DNA of 64,000 nt from Candidimonas humi (GTDB taxonomy: Bacteria; Pseudomonadota; Gammaproteobacteria; Burkholderiales; Burkholderiaceae_B): contig NZ_JAHTBN010000003.1 of assembly GCF_019166065.1 (NCBI RefSeq), forward strand, positions 372,001 to 436,000, given 5' to 3'. Both the position numbers and the translations under genes were made by a program. The notes below the pieces were generated by a model. It saw only the letters and a program-made list of their open reading frames with translations, did not search any database and was not told the origin of the DNA. Within the stretch, counting starts at the first letter, position 1, and the number at the start of each line of letters is the position of its first letter. This document shows, one piece after another, positions 24,675-34,176 of the stretch.

Positions 24675-26201
24675 ATGACAGCCACCGACAATACTGAGCG
24701 AGAGGCCCAGCCCCGGATTCCCGCAGCTTCGTTTTCGCATGCCGACGCGATGCGTGTGATTTCCGGGGTCATACTTTGCATTCTGTTGGCCGCGCTCGAC
24801 CAGACCGTGGTGATACCCGCCTTGCCTGCCATTGCCGGCGACTTCGGCACGTACCAGCAGCTTTCCTGGATCGTCGCGGCCTATCTCATCACCTCCACCA
24901 TCAGCACGCCCATCTATGGCAAGCTGTCCGATACTTATGGCCGCCGGCGCTTGCTCGTGGCCTGTATCGGTATTTTCATTGCGACCTCGATTCTTTGCGC
25001 GCTGGCGCAGACCATGCAACAGCTCATAGGGTTTCGAAGCCTGCAGGGCTTGGGGGGAGGGGGCCTGATGGCCCTGGCTCAGGCGACCATCGCGGACGTC
25101 GTTCCCCCGCGCGAGCGCGGCCGATATCAGGGGTATTTGTCGGCGGTATGGGCCATTGCCTCGATAGGCGGCCCCCTGGTCGGCGGCTTTGTGGCAGAGC
25201 ATTGGTCGTGGCGTTGGGTGTTCTGGATCAACCTGCCCCTGGGCGCCATGGCGATGTGGGCCTGCAACAAGGGCTTGCGCCAATTGCAGGCTCCGGTAAA
25301 GACCGGAAGCCTGCGTATCGACTTGGCCGGAATGCTCGTCCTGGCGGGTGCAATTTCCTCACTGCTCTTGGCTATGGGGTGGGGCGGCCATGAATACGCC
25401 TGGCTGTCCGGCCAGGTGCTGGGCCTGGCGGGCCTGGGAGTGTTGTTGATATTTTTCCTGGTGATTCAAGAGAAGCGGGCCGGCGATCCTGTTTTGCCTC
25501 CCGTCGTTTTTACGAATCCGACCTACGTCTTCAGTGTGCTGGTCTCTACTCTGGCGGCGGTGCTGCTGTTTGTGTGCCTCTTTTCCATACCCCTGTATTT
25601 CCAGCTAGTCCGGGGAACGACGGCGGCCCAGTCCGGACTCTATGTGGCCCCTTTCATGCTGGCGAATGTGGGGGGCAATCTGCTCGGCGGCATGTATGCA
25701 CGGCGCTACGGAACCATGCGCGGGGCCTTGCGTGCCGGCAGCGCCGTCACTTTTGCGGGCTTGGCCATGTTTGCTCTTTTGCCCTTCGATGCTCCATTGT
25801 GGGCGGTGATAGGCACTATGGTCATTACTGCGCCGGGCATAGGCATCTGCCTGCTGGGAACCATAGTCAGTGCGCAAAACGCCATTCCTGCGAGAGACGT
25901 CGGGGCAGGCACCGGCGCATTGCTCGTTCTTCGCTCGGTAGGAGGCGCGAGCGGTTCGACGCTGGCCGGCGCCTTGATTGCTTCGGGGCTGGACATGGCT
26001 CATGGTTCCGCCCCGCATGGGGGAGCGCTATTGCATCGCAGTGCCGAGCTCATCGCGAGCTCGGCAAAGCTCGCCGCGAATTTCGAAGCCGTCTACGGGT
26101 TTGCGGCCTTGCTTTGCGCAATTGCCTTCCTGGTTACGCTGCGCATGCCGAATACACTGCTGCGAGGCAAGGCTCCTTCTTTGTCTATTGCAGCCGAGTA
26201 G
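24675..26201 (+). CDS. MFS drug:H+ antiporter, DHA2 (EmrB/QacA) family
   Basis: A 508-residue inner-membrane protein with about 14 helices. LDQTVVIPALPAIAGDFG is DHA2 motif D1 and GKLSDTYGRRRLLV is motif A between helices 2 and 3. GGPLVGGFVAEHWSWRWVFWINLP is motif C. It would export hydrophobic drugs or metabolites in exchange for protons. There is no membrane-fusion or outer-membrane partner adjacent, so it probably acts alone. Confidence 0.93.
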   Translation: MTATDNTEREAQPRIPAASFSHADAMRVISGVILCILLAALDQTVVIPALPAIAGDFGTYQQLSWIVAAYLITSTISTPIYGKLSDTYGRRRLLVACIGIFIATSILCALAQTMQQLIGFRSLQGLGGGGLMALAQATIADVVPPRERGRYQGYLSAVWAIASIGGPLVGGFVAEHWSWRWVFWINLPLGAMAMWACNKGLRQLQAPVKTGSLRIDLAGMLVLAGAISSLLLAMGWGGHEYAWLSGQVLGLAGLGVLLIFFLVIQEKRAGDPVLPPVVFTNPTYVFSVLVSTLAAVLLFVCLFSIPLYFQLVRGTTAAQSGLYVAPFMLANVGGNLLGGMYARRYGTMRGALRAGSAVTFAGLAMFALLPFDAPLWAVIGTMVITAPGIGICLLGTIVSAQNAIPARDVGAGTGALLVLRSVGGASGSTLAGALIASGLDMAHGSAPHGGALLHRSAELIASSAKLAANFEAVYGFAALLCAIAFLVTLRMPNTLLRGKAPSLSIAAE

Positions 26202-26345
26202 GATTGGGCCCCTGGCCCGCCGGCACGAGTCCCGGGGGCGGTTGGTTGGTGTCATGGGTTATTACGTCACCGGCGATCCCGGCTCGGCATGTCGATGCCG
26301 CCCACCGTGGCGGCCATAAGTTCCCTCTAGTATTATTTCGAACTT

Positions 26346-27485
26346 ATGGGCACTACTTTATCGTACATTACCGGCGCCATCTGGCTGTATCTGCTGTGGC
26401 GTTTCGTCTGGCCTCTGTCGGTAGGCCCGGGTCCGCGGCTACTGTTCGCGCTGGTCTTGTTCTTGGTGGCGGAATCGCACTGGATCATAGGCCGCTATTT
26501 CGGAACGCTGGCCTCGCCCGAGTTGCCTCAGTGGATTCTGATCGCAGTGGGTTGGGCTTTCGGTGCTTTTCTGCTGCTGGCCATCTTGATACTGCTGCGC
26601 GACGTGGCGGGGGCTCTGGTGTTCGTCGTGGCGCGCGTGCCGGGACGCGCGATCCTGACGGGGCAAGGCCTGCATGTGGCGATCGGGATCGTGGCCATGG
26701 TGCTGGCCGGGCTAGGGGTCTGGCAGGCTGTCAAGATTCCGCGGGTAAAAACGATAGCTCTTAGCTTGCCGGGCTTGCCGCCGCAGTTCGACGGCTATTG
26801 CATCGTCCAATTGACCGATCTGCATGCCAGCCGCCTGCTGCCGCGGTACTGGCAAGCTGCCGTGGTAAAGAAAACCGATGCGCTCGACCCCGACCTGATC
26901 GTGATCACCGGAGACCTGGCCGACGGCACGCCGCGGCTGAGGGCTGCCGATGTGCAGCCCTTCCACGATCTGCGTGCCCGCGACGGCGTCCTCGCGATTC
27001 CGGGCAACCACGAATACTATTCCGATTATCGCGACTGGATGGCTGCCGACCGGGCGCTGGGCCTGCGCATGCTGGAAAACCAGCACGTCTTGATCCTGCA
27101 CGATGGCGCCACCTTGGCGGTCGCCGGCCTTACCGACAGGCAGGCCGGTTCCTTCGGCTTGCCGCGCCCCGATCTGCAGGCTGCCTTGCAGGGGATTCCC
27201 GCCGGCGTGCCGGTGATCCTGCTGGAACATCGTCCCGGCGATGCGGCACGCAATGCGCAGGCCGGCGTCGCCCTGCAACTATCGGGCCACACGCACGGCG
27301 GCCAGATCCGCGGGCTCGACATCCTGGTGCAGCGAGCCAATAACGGCTTTCTTTCAGGCCTGTATCAGGTCGGTAACATGAAGCTGTACGTCAGCAATGG
27401 CACGGGGCTGTGGAACGGCTTCCCCATCCGCCTGGGCCGGCTGTCGGAAATCACGCAGATCGTATTGCATCCGGAGCGGCATTAA
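26346..27485 (+). CDS. Membrane-anchored calcineurin-like metallophosphoesterase
   Basis: A 379-residue protein with four N-terminal transmembrane helices (residues ~1-135) and a cytoplasmic-type phosphoesterase domain. Metal motifs appear in order: DLHASR, GDLADG, GNHEYY, and GHTHGGQ near the end, with EHRP before it. It is related to the YkuE/YaeI-like group acting on lipid or nucleotide phosphates. The stop codon abuts the TTG start of the AraC-type gene. Confidence 0.9.
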   Translation: MGTTLSYITGAIWLYLLWRFVWPLSVGPGPRLLFALVLFLVAESHWIIGRYFGTLASPELPQWILIAVGWAFGAFLLLAILILLRDVAGALVFVVARVPGRAILTGQGLHVAIGIVAMVLAGLGVWQAVKIPRVKTIALSLPGLPPQFDGYCIVQLTDLHASRLLPRYWQAAVVKKTDALDPDLIVITGDLADGTPRLRAADVQPFHDLRARDGVLAIPGNHEYYSDYRDWMAADRALGLRMLENQHVLILHDGATLAVAGLTDRQAGSFGLPRPDLQAALQGIPAGVPVILLEHRPGDAARNAQAGVALQLSGHTHGGQIRGLDILVQRANNGFLSGLYQVGNMKLYVSNGTGLWNGFPIRLGRLSEITQIVLHPERH

Positions 27486-27959
27486 TTGCAGGACCCGGCC
27501 CTTCTGCGCCGCCTGCTGCGAGCCAAGGACCGCATGGACGCCGCCTCGCACGAAGCATGGCCTGTAAGGCGGCTGGCCGAGGTCAGCGGCGTTTCCGAAG
27601 CGCATTTCTCCCGCTCCTTCAAGGAAGCCTTCGGCCTGCCGCCTCACCGCTACCTGCTGACACGGCGCATCGAGCAGGCCACCACTTTGCTGCGCGATAC
27701 CGGGCTCAGCATCACGGACATTGCTTTCGCGACCGGCTGGGAAAGCCTGGGCACCTTCGGCCGCATCTTTCGCGACATTACCGGCTCGAGTCCGGGCGCC
27801 ATGCGCGTGAAGGTCCGGGCCGAACGGCCCGGGCTCGAGCGTGTGCCCGCCTGCGTCCTGAAGGCCGCGCAGCGTCCCGACCTCACCATCGCAGTTTTGG
27901 AGAAGCGCCGCCGCAAGTCTGCGGATACAGTCGGGCTTTCATCCAAGGAGATGTCATGA
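27486..27959 (+). CDS. AraC family transcriptional regulator (short, HTH only)
   Basis: A 157-residue protein. It begins at TTG 27486, directly after the previous stop; LLRRLLRAKDRMDAA is the usual N-terminus of this short AraC group, while the ATG at 27534 would remove it. The AraC HTH pair lies in VRRLAEVSGVSEAHFSRSFKEAFGLPPHRYLLTRRI and ITDIAFATGWESLGTFGRIFRDITGSSP. It overlaps the VOC gene by 4 bp (ATGA), a standard AraC plus VOC pair. Confidence 0.9.
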   Translation: MQDPALLRRLLRAKDRMDAASHEAWPVRRLAEVSGVSEAHFSRSFKEAFGLPPHRYLLTRRIEQATTLLRDTGLSITDIAFATGWESLGTFGRIFRDITGSSPGAMRVKVRAERPGLERVPACVLKAAQRPDLTIAVLEKRRRKSADTVGLSSKEMS

Positions 27960-28372
27960 GCGTAGGTATCAATGTAATGGGCCTGTATGTCGACGACCAG
28001 GATGCGGCACTCGCGTTCTATGTCGACAAGCTGGGGTTTCGTGTCCACACGGACGTATGCAATGGACCTTATCGCTGGTTGACGGTCCAGCATCCCGACC
28101 AGCCCTCGTTCCAACTGGGCCTCTTCGCGCCGGGCCCGCCCGTCCATGACGAAGCCACCGCGCAAACCTTGCGCGCCATGGTTGCCAAAGGGGCCATGCC
28201 GCCGCTTGTGCTTTCGGTGGCCGACTGCCGCGCCAGCTACGCGCGCCTGAAGGCCCTGGGCGTGGAGTTCACCCAGGAACCGACGGACCGCTATGGCAGC
28301 GTCGACGCCGGATTCCGCGATCCAGCTGGGAATGGATGGAAGATGATCCAGGCTGCGGAACAGGCGCGGTAA
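27956..28372 (+). CDS. VOC family (glyoxalase-like) protein
   Basis: A 138-residue single-domain VOC protein: MGLYVDDQDAALAFYVDKLGFR, PDQPSFQLGLF, LVLSVADCRASYARLKALGVEF, FRDPAGNGWKMIQ. The pairing of an AraC regulator with a VOC protein is common in proteobacteria and usually linked to stress or xenobiotic metabolism; the ligand is unknown. Start ATG at 27956, translationally coupled to the regulator. Confidence 0.9.
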   Translation: MSVGINVMGLYVDDQDAALAFYVDKLGFRVHTDVCNGPYRWLTVQHPDQPSFQLGLFAPGPPVHDEATAQTLRAMVAKGAMPPLVLSVADCRASYARLKALGVEFTQEPTDRYGSVDAGFRDPAGNGWKMIQAAEQAR

Positions 28373-28552
28373 GCCCTTGCGGCGCGGTTTCCCATGCCTC
28401 GGATGTGTCCCGGCGCGTCGCCCGTATTCTCCGGTTTGCCGATCGATGCTCGGCGACGGCATTTCTGCAAGTCCGCCGCGCGGGCGATGACGACGCGCGG
28501 TAACTCAGTCATAGGCCTTCATGGCGCGCCTCGGGCATGGGCGCTGTCATGG

Positions 28553-29410
28553 CTAGCCCCCGGTTGCGTCTCCGTGCCCGAGGCGGCGATGCATATGCCG
28601 ATCACTTGAAGCCGGAACTGTGCCGCGCAGGTCGGCCCGTTCGATGGCCCTGGCTACCGAGCCGTCGGCTTTGGCCTGGGCCATGAAGCGCCGCAGGAAA
28701 GGCATGCCTGCCTGACGTCCCTTGGGAATGCCGGCGGCGAAATTTTCCATGCCCCAATGGCCGGGGAGTACGCGTGAGCCTGGCACTTTGTCGGACATCT
28801 GGTACAGGATGGCGTCGTTGGTGCCGAAGGCGTCGATCTGGTGCTTGGCCAGCATCTGTGCGGCATGCTGCAGCGTGTCGATGGCCTGGGTCGAAATCTG
28901 TGGATACACCTTCAGCAGTTCCTCGGAAGAGCTGCTGCCGCGGCTGACCCCCACCTTCAGCCCGGGCCGGTTCGCATCCGCCAGAGATTTTAGCGGCGAG
29001 TCTTGCGGCACCAGCAGGCTTTTCTCGACCGACATGAAGGTCTGGGAGAAATCCATGTGCTGGGCGCGTTCTTTCGTGGCATTGGTGAAGACCACGTCGA
29101 CCTTGCCGGCTTGCAGCGCCTTCAGCAGCGGCGCGTTGGCCGGATAGACGACTGTTTCGCAGGGCACGCCCAGAGCCGAGGCGAGTTGCCGCCCCAGGTC
29201 GTAGGCCACGCCCCTGGCTTCGCGCGGCGTTGCGCCTTCGATGATAGAGGTAGGGCTGCCGCGGTAGACGCCGAGCCGCAACACGCCGGAAGGGGCCAGT
29301 ACCTGGGCGTCGTTGACTGCCGCCTGGGTTGCGGCGAGGCCGGAACCGGCCACCAGCGCCAGGGACAGCAGGCCCTGCAGGCCGCGGCGCAGGACGGTAT
29401 TCATATTCAT
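28553..29410 (-). CDS. Periplasmic amino-acid-type solute-binding protein (PBP2)
   Basis: A 285-residue binding protein with a signal peptide ending near TQA|AVNDAQV. GVLRLGVYRGSPTSI, GVAYDLGRQLASALG, ALQAGKVDVVFTNATKERAQHMDFS and GLKVGVSRGSSSSEEL are the polar amino acid ABC-type SBP blocks. GAGGAG precedes the start. No permease or ATPase gene is adjacent, so it is an orphan whose transporter is elsewhere. The C-terminal tail (RHMHRRLGHGDATGG) is unusual and may reflect a late stop. Confidence 0.88.
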   Translation of the reverse strand: MNMNTVLRRGLQGLLSLALVAGSGLAATQAAVNDAQVLAPSGVLRLGVYRGSPTSIIEGATPREARGVAYDLGRQLASALGVPCETVVYPANAPLLKALQAGKVDVVFTNATKERAQHMDFSQTFMSVEKSLLVPQDSPLKSLADANRPGLKVGVSRGSSSSEELLKVYPQISTQAIDTLQHAAQMLAKHQIDAFGTNDAILYQMSDKVPGSRVLPGHWGMENFAAGIPKGRQAGMPFLRRFMAQAKADGSVARAIERADLRGTVPASSDRHMHRRLGHGDATGG

Positions 29411-29692
29411 GTTCTCCTCCCGGTTGTTGGGCTGTTATGCCGCCAGTGAGCCCAGTGGCGATCGGGCTTTCCTTGGCCTGGGCAGTTTAGCACCGGAAGA
29501 TTTTGTTCCCATGTCCGGCCCATGCTGTCCGGAAGGCTGCTTCGGCAAGCCTGAGGGCTAAGCCCTGGGCAAGATCGCCGTGCTCACGCCGGACAGTAAA
29601 ATAGCCGACGGGGCCGCCTGGCCCCGTACATGACTCCATGGAGTGCGCGCCGTGCGCGCGCTTCTTTTCTTCCTTCGACTCAAGCGATCATC

Positions 29693-29980
29693 ATGTTTAT
29701 TGTTGCAGCGACATTTACGGTATATGAGACTTCCCTTGACGAATTCCGCCGTGCGATCCTGGAAAATGCTGCGGCATCGGTGCGCGACGAAGAGGGCTGC
29801 CGGAGCTTCGAGGTATGCGAGGCCGCTGCGCGGCCCGTGTTCTTCCTATACGAAAAGTATGCCAGCGAAGACGCCTTCAAGCTGCATCTTGCGTCCGCCC
29901 ATTTCCAATCATTCGATCGGACTTCGAAGCCGTGGGTACAGGACAAGAAGGTCGAGAAGTACACGCTCTTGAACGCATGA
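29693..29980 (+). CDS. Antibiotic biosynthesis monooxygenase (ABM) fold protein, putative quinol monooxygenase
   Basis: A 95-residue protein starting at ATG 29693. FIVAATFTVYETSLDEFRRAILENAAASVRDEEGCRSFEVCE, FFLYEKYASEDAFKLHLAS and HFQSFD are the ABM / YgiN-like blocks. These small dimers act on quinols or aromatic ketones without cofactors. It stands alone. Confidence 0.9.
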   Translation: MFIVAATFTVYETSLDEFRRAILENAAASVRDEEGCRSFEVCEAAARPVFFLYEKYASEDAFKLHLASAHFQSFDRTSKPWVQDKKVEKYTLLNA

Positions 29981-30013
29981 GTGCGCAGCAGTATGGCGAG
30001 GTCGCCGCTGCGC

Positions 30014-30616
30014 CTAACCCCGTAACCACTTCTGGTACGCCGCTTGTGTGACTTCCGATACGGACGCCAGCACTTCCTTGCGGTTGACCTGGTGCCGCAT
30101 CAATAGCCGTGCGTCGGCTGTATTGCGGGATTTGCAGTACCAGTGGCAACTGTGCTGCAGCAGATAGAGTTCTGCCGACAGATGGAATGCCCGGGTTTTG
30201 GGGTCCCAGCCTGCTTCATTGTCCACGGCGTAGCGCAGGCCCGTGGCGTGAATCTTGAGTAGAGCCCGAAAATCGCGCATGCGGAATAGAAATCGCTCGG
30301 CATACGGCAGGCAGAACGGGAAGGTGCTGATGCCCGTGGCCTCGGGGCTTTCTTTCTGCATGGAGTCCGCCAGGGCTTCGGCCTGGGCCGCGACGCTGCG
30401 TTCGGTCGGGGCGTAGGTATCCAGCACCTGAAGCTGGCGGGATTCGTCTTGTTCGTGGATGGCACGAAGATAGCCCTGGGTGAGGGTTTCCATGTGGCGT
30501 TCAAGCTGAAGATTGGCGAGATGGCTGCCCAGCAGGGTGATGCGTCCGCGTTGGTAGCGCATGCGGGCCGCTTGCCAGACGACGGCGACGATCAGTAGTG
30601 CGATTGCTATATTCAT
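30014..30616 (-). CDS. Hypothetical membrane-anchored protein
   Basis: A 200-residue protein with one N-terminal helix (NIAIALLIVAVVWQAA), then a basic stretch and a soluble helical domain containing LQLERHMETLTQGYLRAIHEQDESR and HSCHWYCKSRN. I do not recognise the family. Its C-terminal sequence is partly repeated as a decayed fragment 2 kb away (31999-32111), so it has or had a paralogue. Confidence 0.7.
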   Translation of the reverse strand: MNIAIALLIVAVVWQAARMRYQRGRITLLGSHLANLQLERHMETLTQGYLRAIHEQDESRQLQVLDTYAPTERSVAAQAEALADSMQKESPEATGISTFPFCLPYAERFLFRMRDFRALLKIHATGLRYAVDNEAGWDPKTRAFHLSAELYLLQHSCHWYCKSRNTADARLLMRHQVNRKEVLASVSEVTQAAYQKWLRG

Positions 30617-31038
30617 GATTTGCGATCTTGTTCAAATGAAACGTGCGACGAGCCGTCCGGCAAGGGGCTGCCCGGATGGCCCGGAACTTGGTTCAGCCAG
30701 CTCCTGATGCTTGTGCCGAATCGGGGCGCCGGCGTGGCGGCGGCCGCCCCTGCCGCAACTTTGCCCGCGCAGGATCGTTATGATACCGGTATCGCTGCTC
30801 CGGGGGCGGCGCCGTCGGGCGACGTGCCGCGGCAATCCCCGACCGGCCCCGAAACTCGCCATTTTGATATGCATATATGGCCTGGCGCCTTTGTGCGAGC
30901 AACCGGCTGGCGTGGCCATGGGCCGGCGTTTCCATGGCGGCCGGGCGACTTGGTCGTAGAATTCTGATGGCTAATTAACGACCGTTCATGGCCCGATCCG
31001 GCGTATCCCGGGGTGCACGGTGCTTATCCGGAGTGCAG
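30617..31038. other. 422-bp region without a credible gene
   Basis: Open frames occur on both strands here, but none has a ribosome-binding site, a recognisable domain or codon use like the neighbours; GC bias alone explains them. It probably holds the promoters of the divergent 30014-30616 and nudC genes, including AT-rich patches near 30867 and 30961. Confidence 0.5.
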
Positions 31039-31998
31039 ATGTATCTTCTAGACCGTTTTTCCGCCATAGGCTTTAATCTGAATCCCCTGGATCGTATGTC
31101 CGAGGTGCGCCACGACGAAGACTATGTCGCCGCTCGCCGGCGCGAGGCGTCTACGCAATTCTTTCTGTTTGCCGGCGAGATGCCGGTGCTGAGAGCGAGA
31201 GGCGACACGTTCGAGCCCCTGTTCACGCAAGGCGAAGTGGCTGAATGGGGCGAGCCGCTGGCCGATATTTTCCTGGGCCAGGGCGAAGACGGCACGGCGC
31301 TGTTCGCGCTGGCATTCGACGAGGCATGCGCCGATCGTGTTGCGGCCGAGCCGGGCCTGGAAATGATGGGCCTGCGATCGATTGCCTTGCGTGGGCTGGT
31401 GCCGCCACCCTTGCTCGGTGAAATCGGCGGCGCGAATGCGATGCTGAACTGGCACCGCCGCCATCGATTTTGCGCCAACTGCGGCGCTCCGAGCCGGGTA
31501 TCATCGGCGGGCTGGCGGCGTGATTGCGATGCCTGTGGCGCGCAACATTTTCCTCGAGTCGATCCGGTCGTCATCATGCTGGCAATCCACGGCGACCGTT
31601 GCCTGCTGGGCCGCCAGCCGCGTTTCGCGGCCGGCATGTATTCGGCCCTGGCCGGCTTTCTCGAACCGGGCGAAACGATCGAAGCCGCAGTACGCCGCGA
31701 GATCCGCGAGGAAACCGCAATAGCTTGTGCGGACGTCTCGTATTTCGCATCCCAGCCCTGGCCCTTCCCGTCGTCACTCATGATCGGCTGCTTTGCCCGC
31801 GCCCTGGACACCGATATCGTCGTCGACACCACCGAACTGGAGGACGCCCGCTGGTTCACGCGCGCCGAAGTCGTCGACATGCTTGCAGGCACGCATCCTG
31901 AAGGGCTCTCGACTCCGAAGCCATACGCTATTGCCTACCATTTGCTCAAGGCATTCGCCGAAGATTTGCCGGGGCTCTTGCCTTCTAATCTTGCGTAG
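31039..31998 (+). CDS. nudC: NAD(+) diphosphatase NudC
   Basis: A 319-residue Nudix hydrolase. The ATG at 31039 has CCGGAG upstream. It has the zinc tetrad C145-x2-C148 and C163-x2-C166, a full Nudix box GFLEPGETIEAAVRREIREETA (206-227), and the NADH-specific SQPWPFP motif (238-245) after it. It hydrolyses NAD(H) to NMN(H) and AMP and removes NAD caps from RNA. Confidence 0.95.
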   Translation: MYLLDRFSAIGFNLNPLDRMSEVRHDEDYVAARRREASTQFFLFAGEMPVLRARGDTFEPLFTQGEVAEWGEPLADIFLGQGEDGTALFALAFDEACADRVAAEPGLEMMGLRSIALRGLVPPPLLGEIGGANAMLNWHRRHRFCANCGAPSRVSSAGWRRDCDACGAQHFPRVDPVVIMLAIHGDRCLLGRQPRFAAGMYSALAGFLEPGETIEAAVRREIREETAIACADVSYFASQPWPFPSSLMIGCFARALDTDIVVDTTELEDARWFTRAEVVDMLAGTHPEGLSTPKPYAIAYHLLKAFAEDLPGLLPSNLA

Positions 31999-32111
31999 CT
32001 TCCCGCACGTTTTCCGTGTCACTGCCGGCACAGACGCGAGCACTTTCTCGCGGTTGATCTGATGCGGTATCGGCAGTGGTGCGCTGGCCGTATTGCGCAG
32101 GGCGATCCGCT
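31999..32111 (-). pseudogene. Decayed C-terminal fragment of a paralogue of the 30014-30616 protein
   Basis: The minus-strand translation here includes RNTASAPLPIPHQINREKVLASVPAVT, which aligns with RNTADARLLMRHQVNRKEVLASVSEVT at the C-terminus of the protein at 30014-30616. About 35 codons are recognisable. There is no start and no upstream domain; the FUSC gene end takes over at 32112. Confidence 0.6.
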
Positions 32112-34166
32112 TCAGGATGCCGAGGTGTTTCCGGACAGTTGCTGGCGAGGGAACAGCCCGATGCGCAGGCCGACCAGTCCGAGCAATGCCTCGTCGCGCT
32201 CGTTACTGGGCGCCACCTCGTGCAAGCGCGACAGCGAGGCCTCCAGCGCCTCCCGCAACGCCGGCGGCGGCGTCAGCGGCCGCCCGGCACGTCCCTGCGC
32301 ATCGTAGTAGGCTGATACCTGCTCCAGCAACTGGTTCAGGTTGCCCTGATTGCGGGTCGGCAAGTGGCTGCGGGCACGCCGCAGATTGATGATGTTCAAG
32401 CCGATGCGCACTTCGTCGAGCATGTCCACGGCGACGATGTCGCTTTCCGCGGGCAGCGAGGCCAGGCGCGGCGCAAGCAGGCTCAGCAGATCCAGCATGC
32501 GCACCATGAACCGGTTGCGGTCGTTCTGTCCGCGCCCTCGCGCCGCGGCGGCAATCAACTGCCATCCTTGGCGGATCAGGCGTCGCGCGCTCCATTCGGC
32601 GCCGACCGAACGGAACAGGCGCGTCATGATTGCCGCGAACATCAGGCCGATGACGGTCGACAGCGCTGAATTGACATATAGGGAAAAATCCGCGACGTAG
32701 CCGTTTTGCACCGAAAGAAGCGAGGCAAAATTGGTCAGCAATATCATGCCCGGCAGGAACAGCCTGGGGCGTGTGGTGATCAGTCCGATCAACAAGAAAT
32801 ACGGCGCGGTCGCAATGATCAATGGGACGAAGTCGTGGATGGCCGGCATCACGCCGAACAGATAGACGCCGGCCGCGATGATAGACAGGCTGGCCCAGAG
32901 CAGGAACGCGAGAATGTTCGGTGCGGGGTCGTCTTGCGCGGCAAAGAACGCCGCGGCCACTGCGGCCATCATCGCGCCGGCGGCGCCGTTGGACCAGCCG
33001 ACGGCGATCCACAGCAGGCAATAGGCGAACAAGGTGGCGCCCGGGGCCAGCGAGGAAAAAACCAGCATGCTCCAGTCGATATGGCGATTGCCGATGCGCA
33101 CCAGCCGGCGCAGGTCGATAGGGAAGGCCAAGGGCGGCATCGCGGTGCCGTCCAGGACCGCGCTTTGCAGATGGCGGCTGTCGTACCAGAGTTCGGCCAG
33201 TTCCCTCAGGCGCAGCAGCAGACTGTCGCGCAGCAGGTCGCCGCTGTCGAAGGTTTCCTGCAATACCGGGCGCAGGCTTGCGATGCGGCTGCGGAAATCC
33301 CGCAGGACGTCCTCCCGGGGCAGGGCGTCCTGGGCGATCCAGGTGCGCAGGTCGTCGATCAATCGGTGCAGGTCGCCGTCTTGTCTTGTGTCGGACCCCT
33401 GGTCTCTTGTATCGGACTCCAGATCGTCGAGCCTGTCCTCGATCGAGGACAATACCGGCAAAAGCCCCAGCATATGCGCACGCAGGTCCCGCAGCCGCTC
33501 GTCCATTTCGCCGTGGCGCGGATCGTCGCGGCCGGCAAACGGGATGATCAGGTCGAGCTGGGCCAGGTCTGCCGCCATGTGCCGGCGCAATGCGTCCGGA
33601 CTGCCCTTGCGGTCCAGCACCTGAATGCACCAGGACGCCGCGTCGCGTAGCAGCGCATCCACGCGTCGACGGATCACGGGCTTGATCGAGGCGGGAAACA
33701 CCACTGCGCCGACGATCACCGCGCACAGGCTGCCGACGATAATCTCTTCGCTGCGCGCGATCGCCGTGCTGAATATGGCATCGGGCTGCGTTGCGCTGGG
33801 AAAGCCGATGAAGGCGGCGGTGTAGCCGGCCAGCAAGAACACATATGACGACGGGCCGCGGTGCAGTAGGGCCACGAACAGGCAAAGTGACAGCCACAAG
33901 GACAGGGCCAGGCTCAGCATGGAGGGAACCTGGATCAGGACAGGCACGATGGCGACGACCGCCACCGCTGCGATGAGCGTGCCGCAAATGCGGTATATGC
34001 CGCGCGAACGCGTGCCGCCCAGCACAGGCTGCATGACCACGTACGCGGTGGTCATGGCCCAGTACGGGCGCGGCAGGTCGAACCGCAAGCCTATCCACAA
34101 GGCAAGTGCCGCGGCCAGGAACGACTTGGCCGAGAAAATCCATGCCTGTTTGTCGCGCAACAACAT
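32112..34166 (-). CDS. FUSC family inner-membrane efflux transporter (AaeB/YccS-like)
   Basis: A 684-residue protein with two hydrophobic halves (residues ~8-170 and ~345-500) separated and followed by soluble helical domains, the FUSC layout of the aromatic carboxylic acid exporter AaeB. RFDLPRPYWAMTTAYVVMQPVLGGTRSRGIYRICGT is the conserved N-terminal block. It starts at the ATG at 34166, only 10 bp after the OMF gene. Last gene of the DUF1656-HlyD-OMF-FUSC operon. Confidence 0.9.
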   Translation of the reverse strand: MLLRDKQAWIFSAKSFLAAALALWIGLRFDLPRPYWAMTTAYVVMQPVLGGTRSRGIYRICGTLIAAVAVVAIVPVLIQVPSMLSLALSLWLSLCLFVALLHRGPSSYVFLLAGYTAAFIGFPSATQPDAIFSTAIARSEEIIVGSLCAVIVGAVVFPASIKPVIRRRVDALLRDAASWCIQVLDRKGSPDALRRHMAADLAQLDLIIPFAGRDDPRHGEMDERLRDLRAHMLGLLPVLSSIEDRLDDLESDTRDQGSDTRQDGDLHRLIDDLRTWIAQDALPREDVLRDFRSRIASLRPVLQETFDSGDLLRDSLLLRLRELAELWYDSRHLQSAVLDGTAMPPLAFPIDLRRLVRIGNRHIDWSMLVFSSLAPGATLFAYCLLWIAVGWSNGAAGAMMAAVAAAFFAAQDDPAPNILAFLLWASLSIIAAGVYLFGVMPAIHDFVPLIIATAPYFLLIGLITTRPRLFLPGMILLTNFASLLSVQNGYVADFSLYVNSALSTVIGLMFAAIMTRLFRSVGAEWSARRLIRQGWQLIAAAARGRGQNDRNRFMVRMLDLLSLLAPRLASLPAESDIVAVDMLDEVRIGLNIINLRRARSHLPTRNQGNLNQLLEQVSAYYDAQGRAGRPLTPPPALREALEASLSRLHEVAPSNERDEALLGLVGLRIGLFPRQQLSGNTSAS

Positions 34167-34176
34167 GGCCTGGACC

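Noticed and set aside
30620..30967. Open frame of 115 codons between the unknown membrane protein and nudC
   Set aside because: No ribosome-binding site, no domain and overlapping open frames on the other strand.
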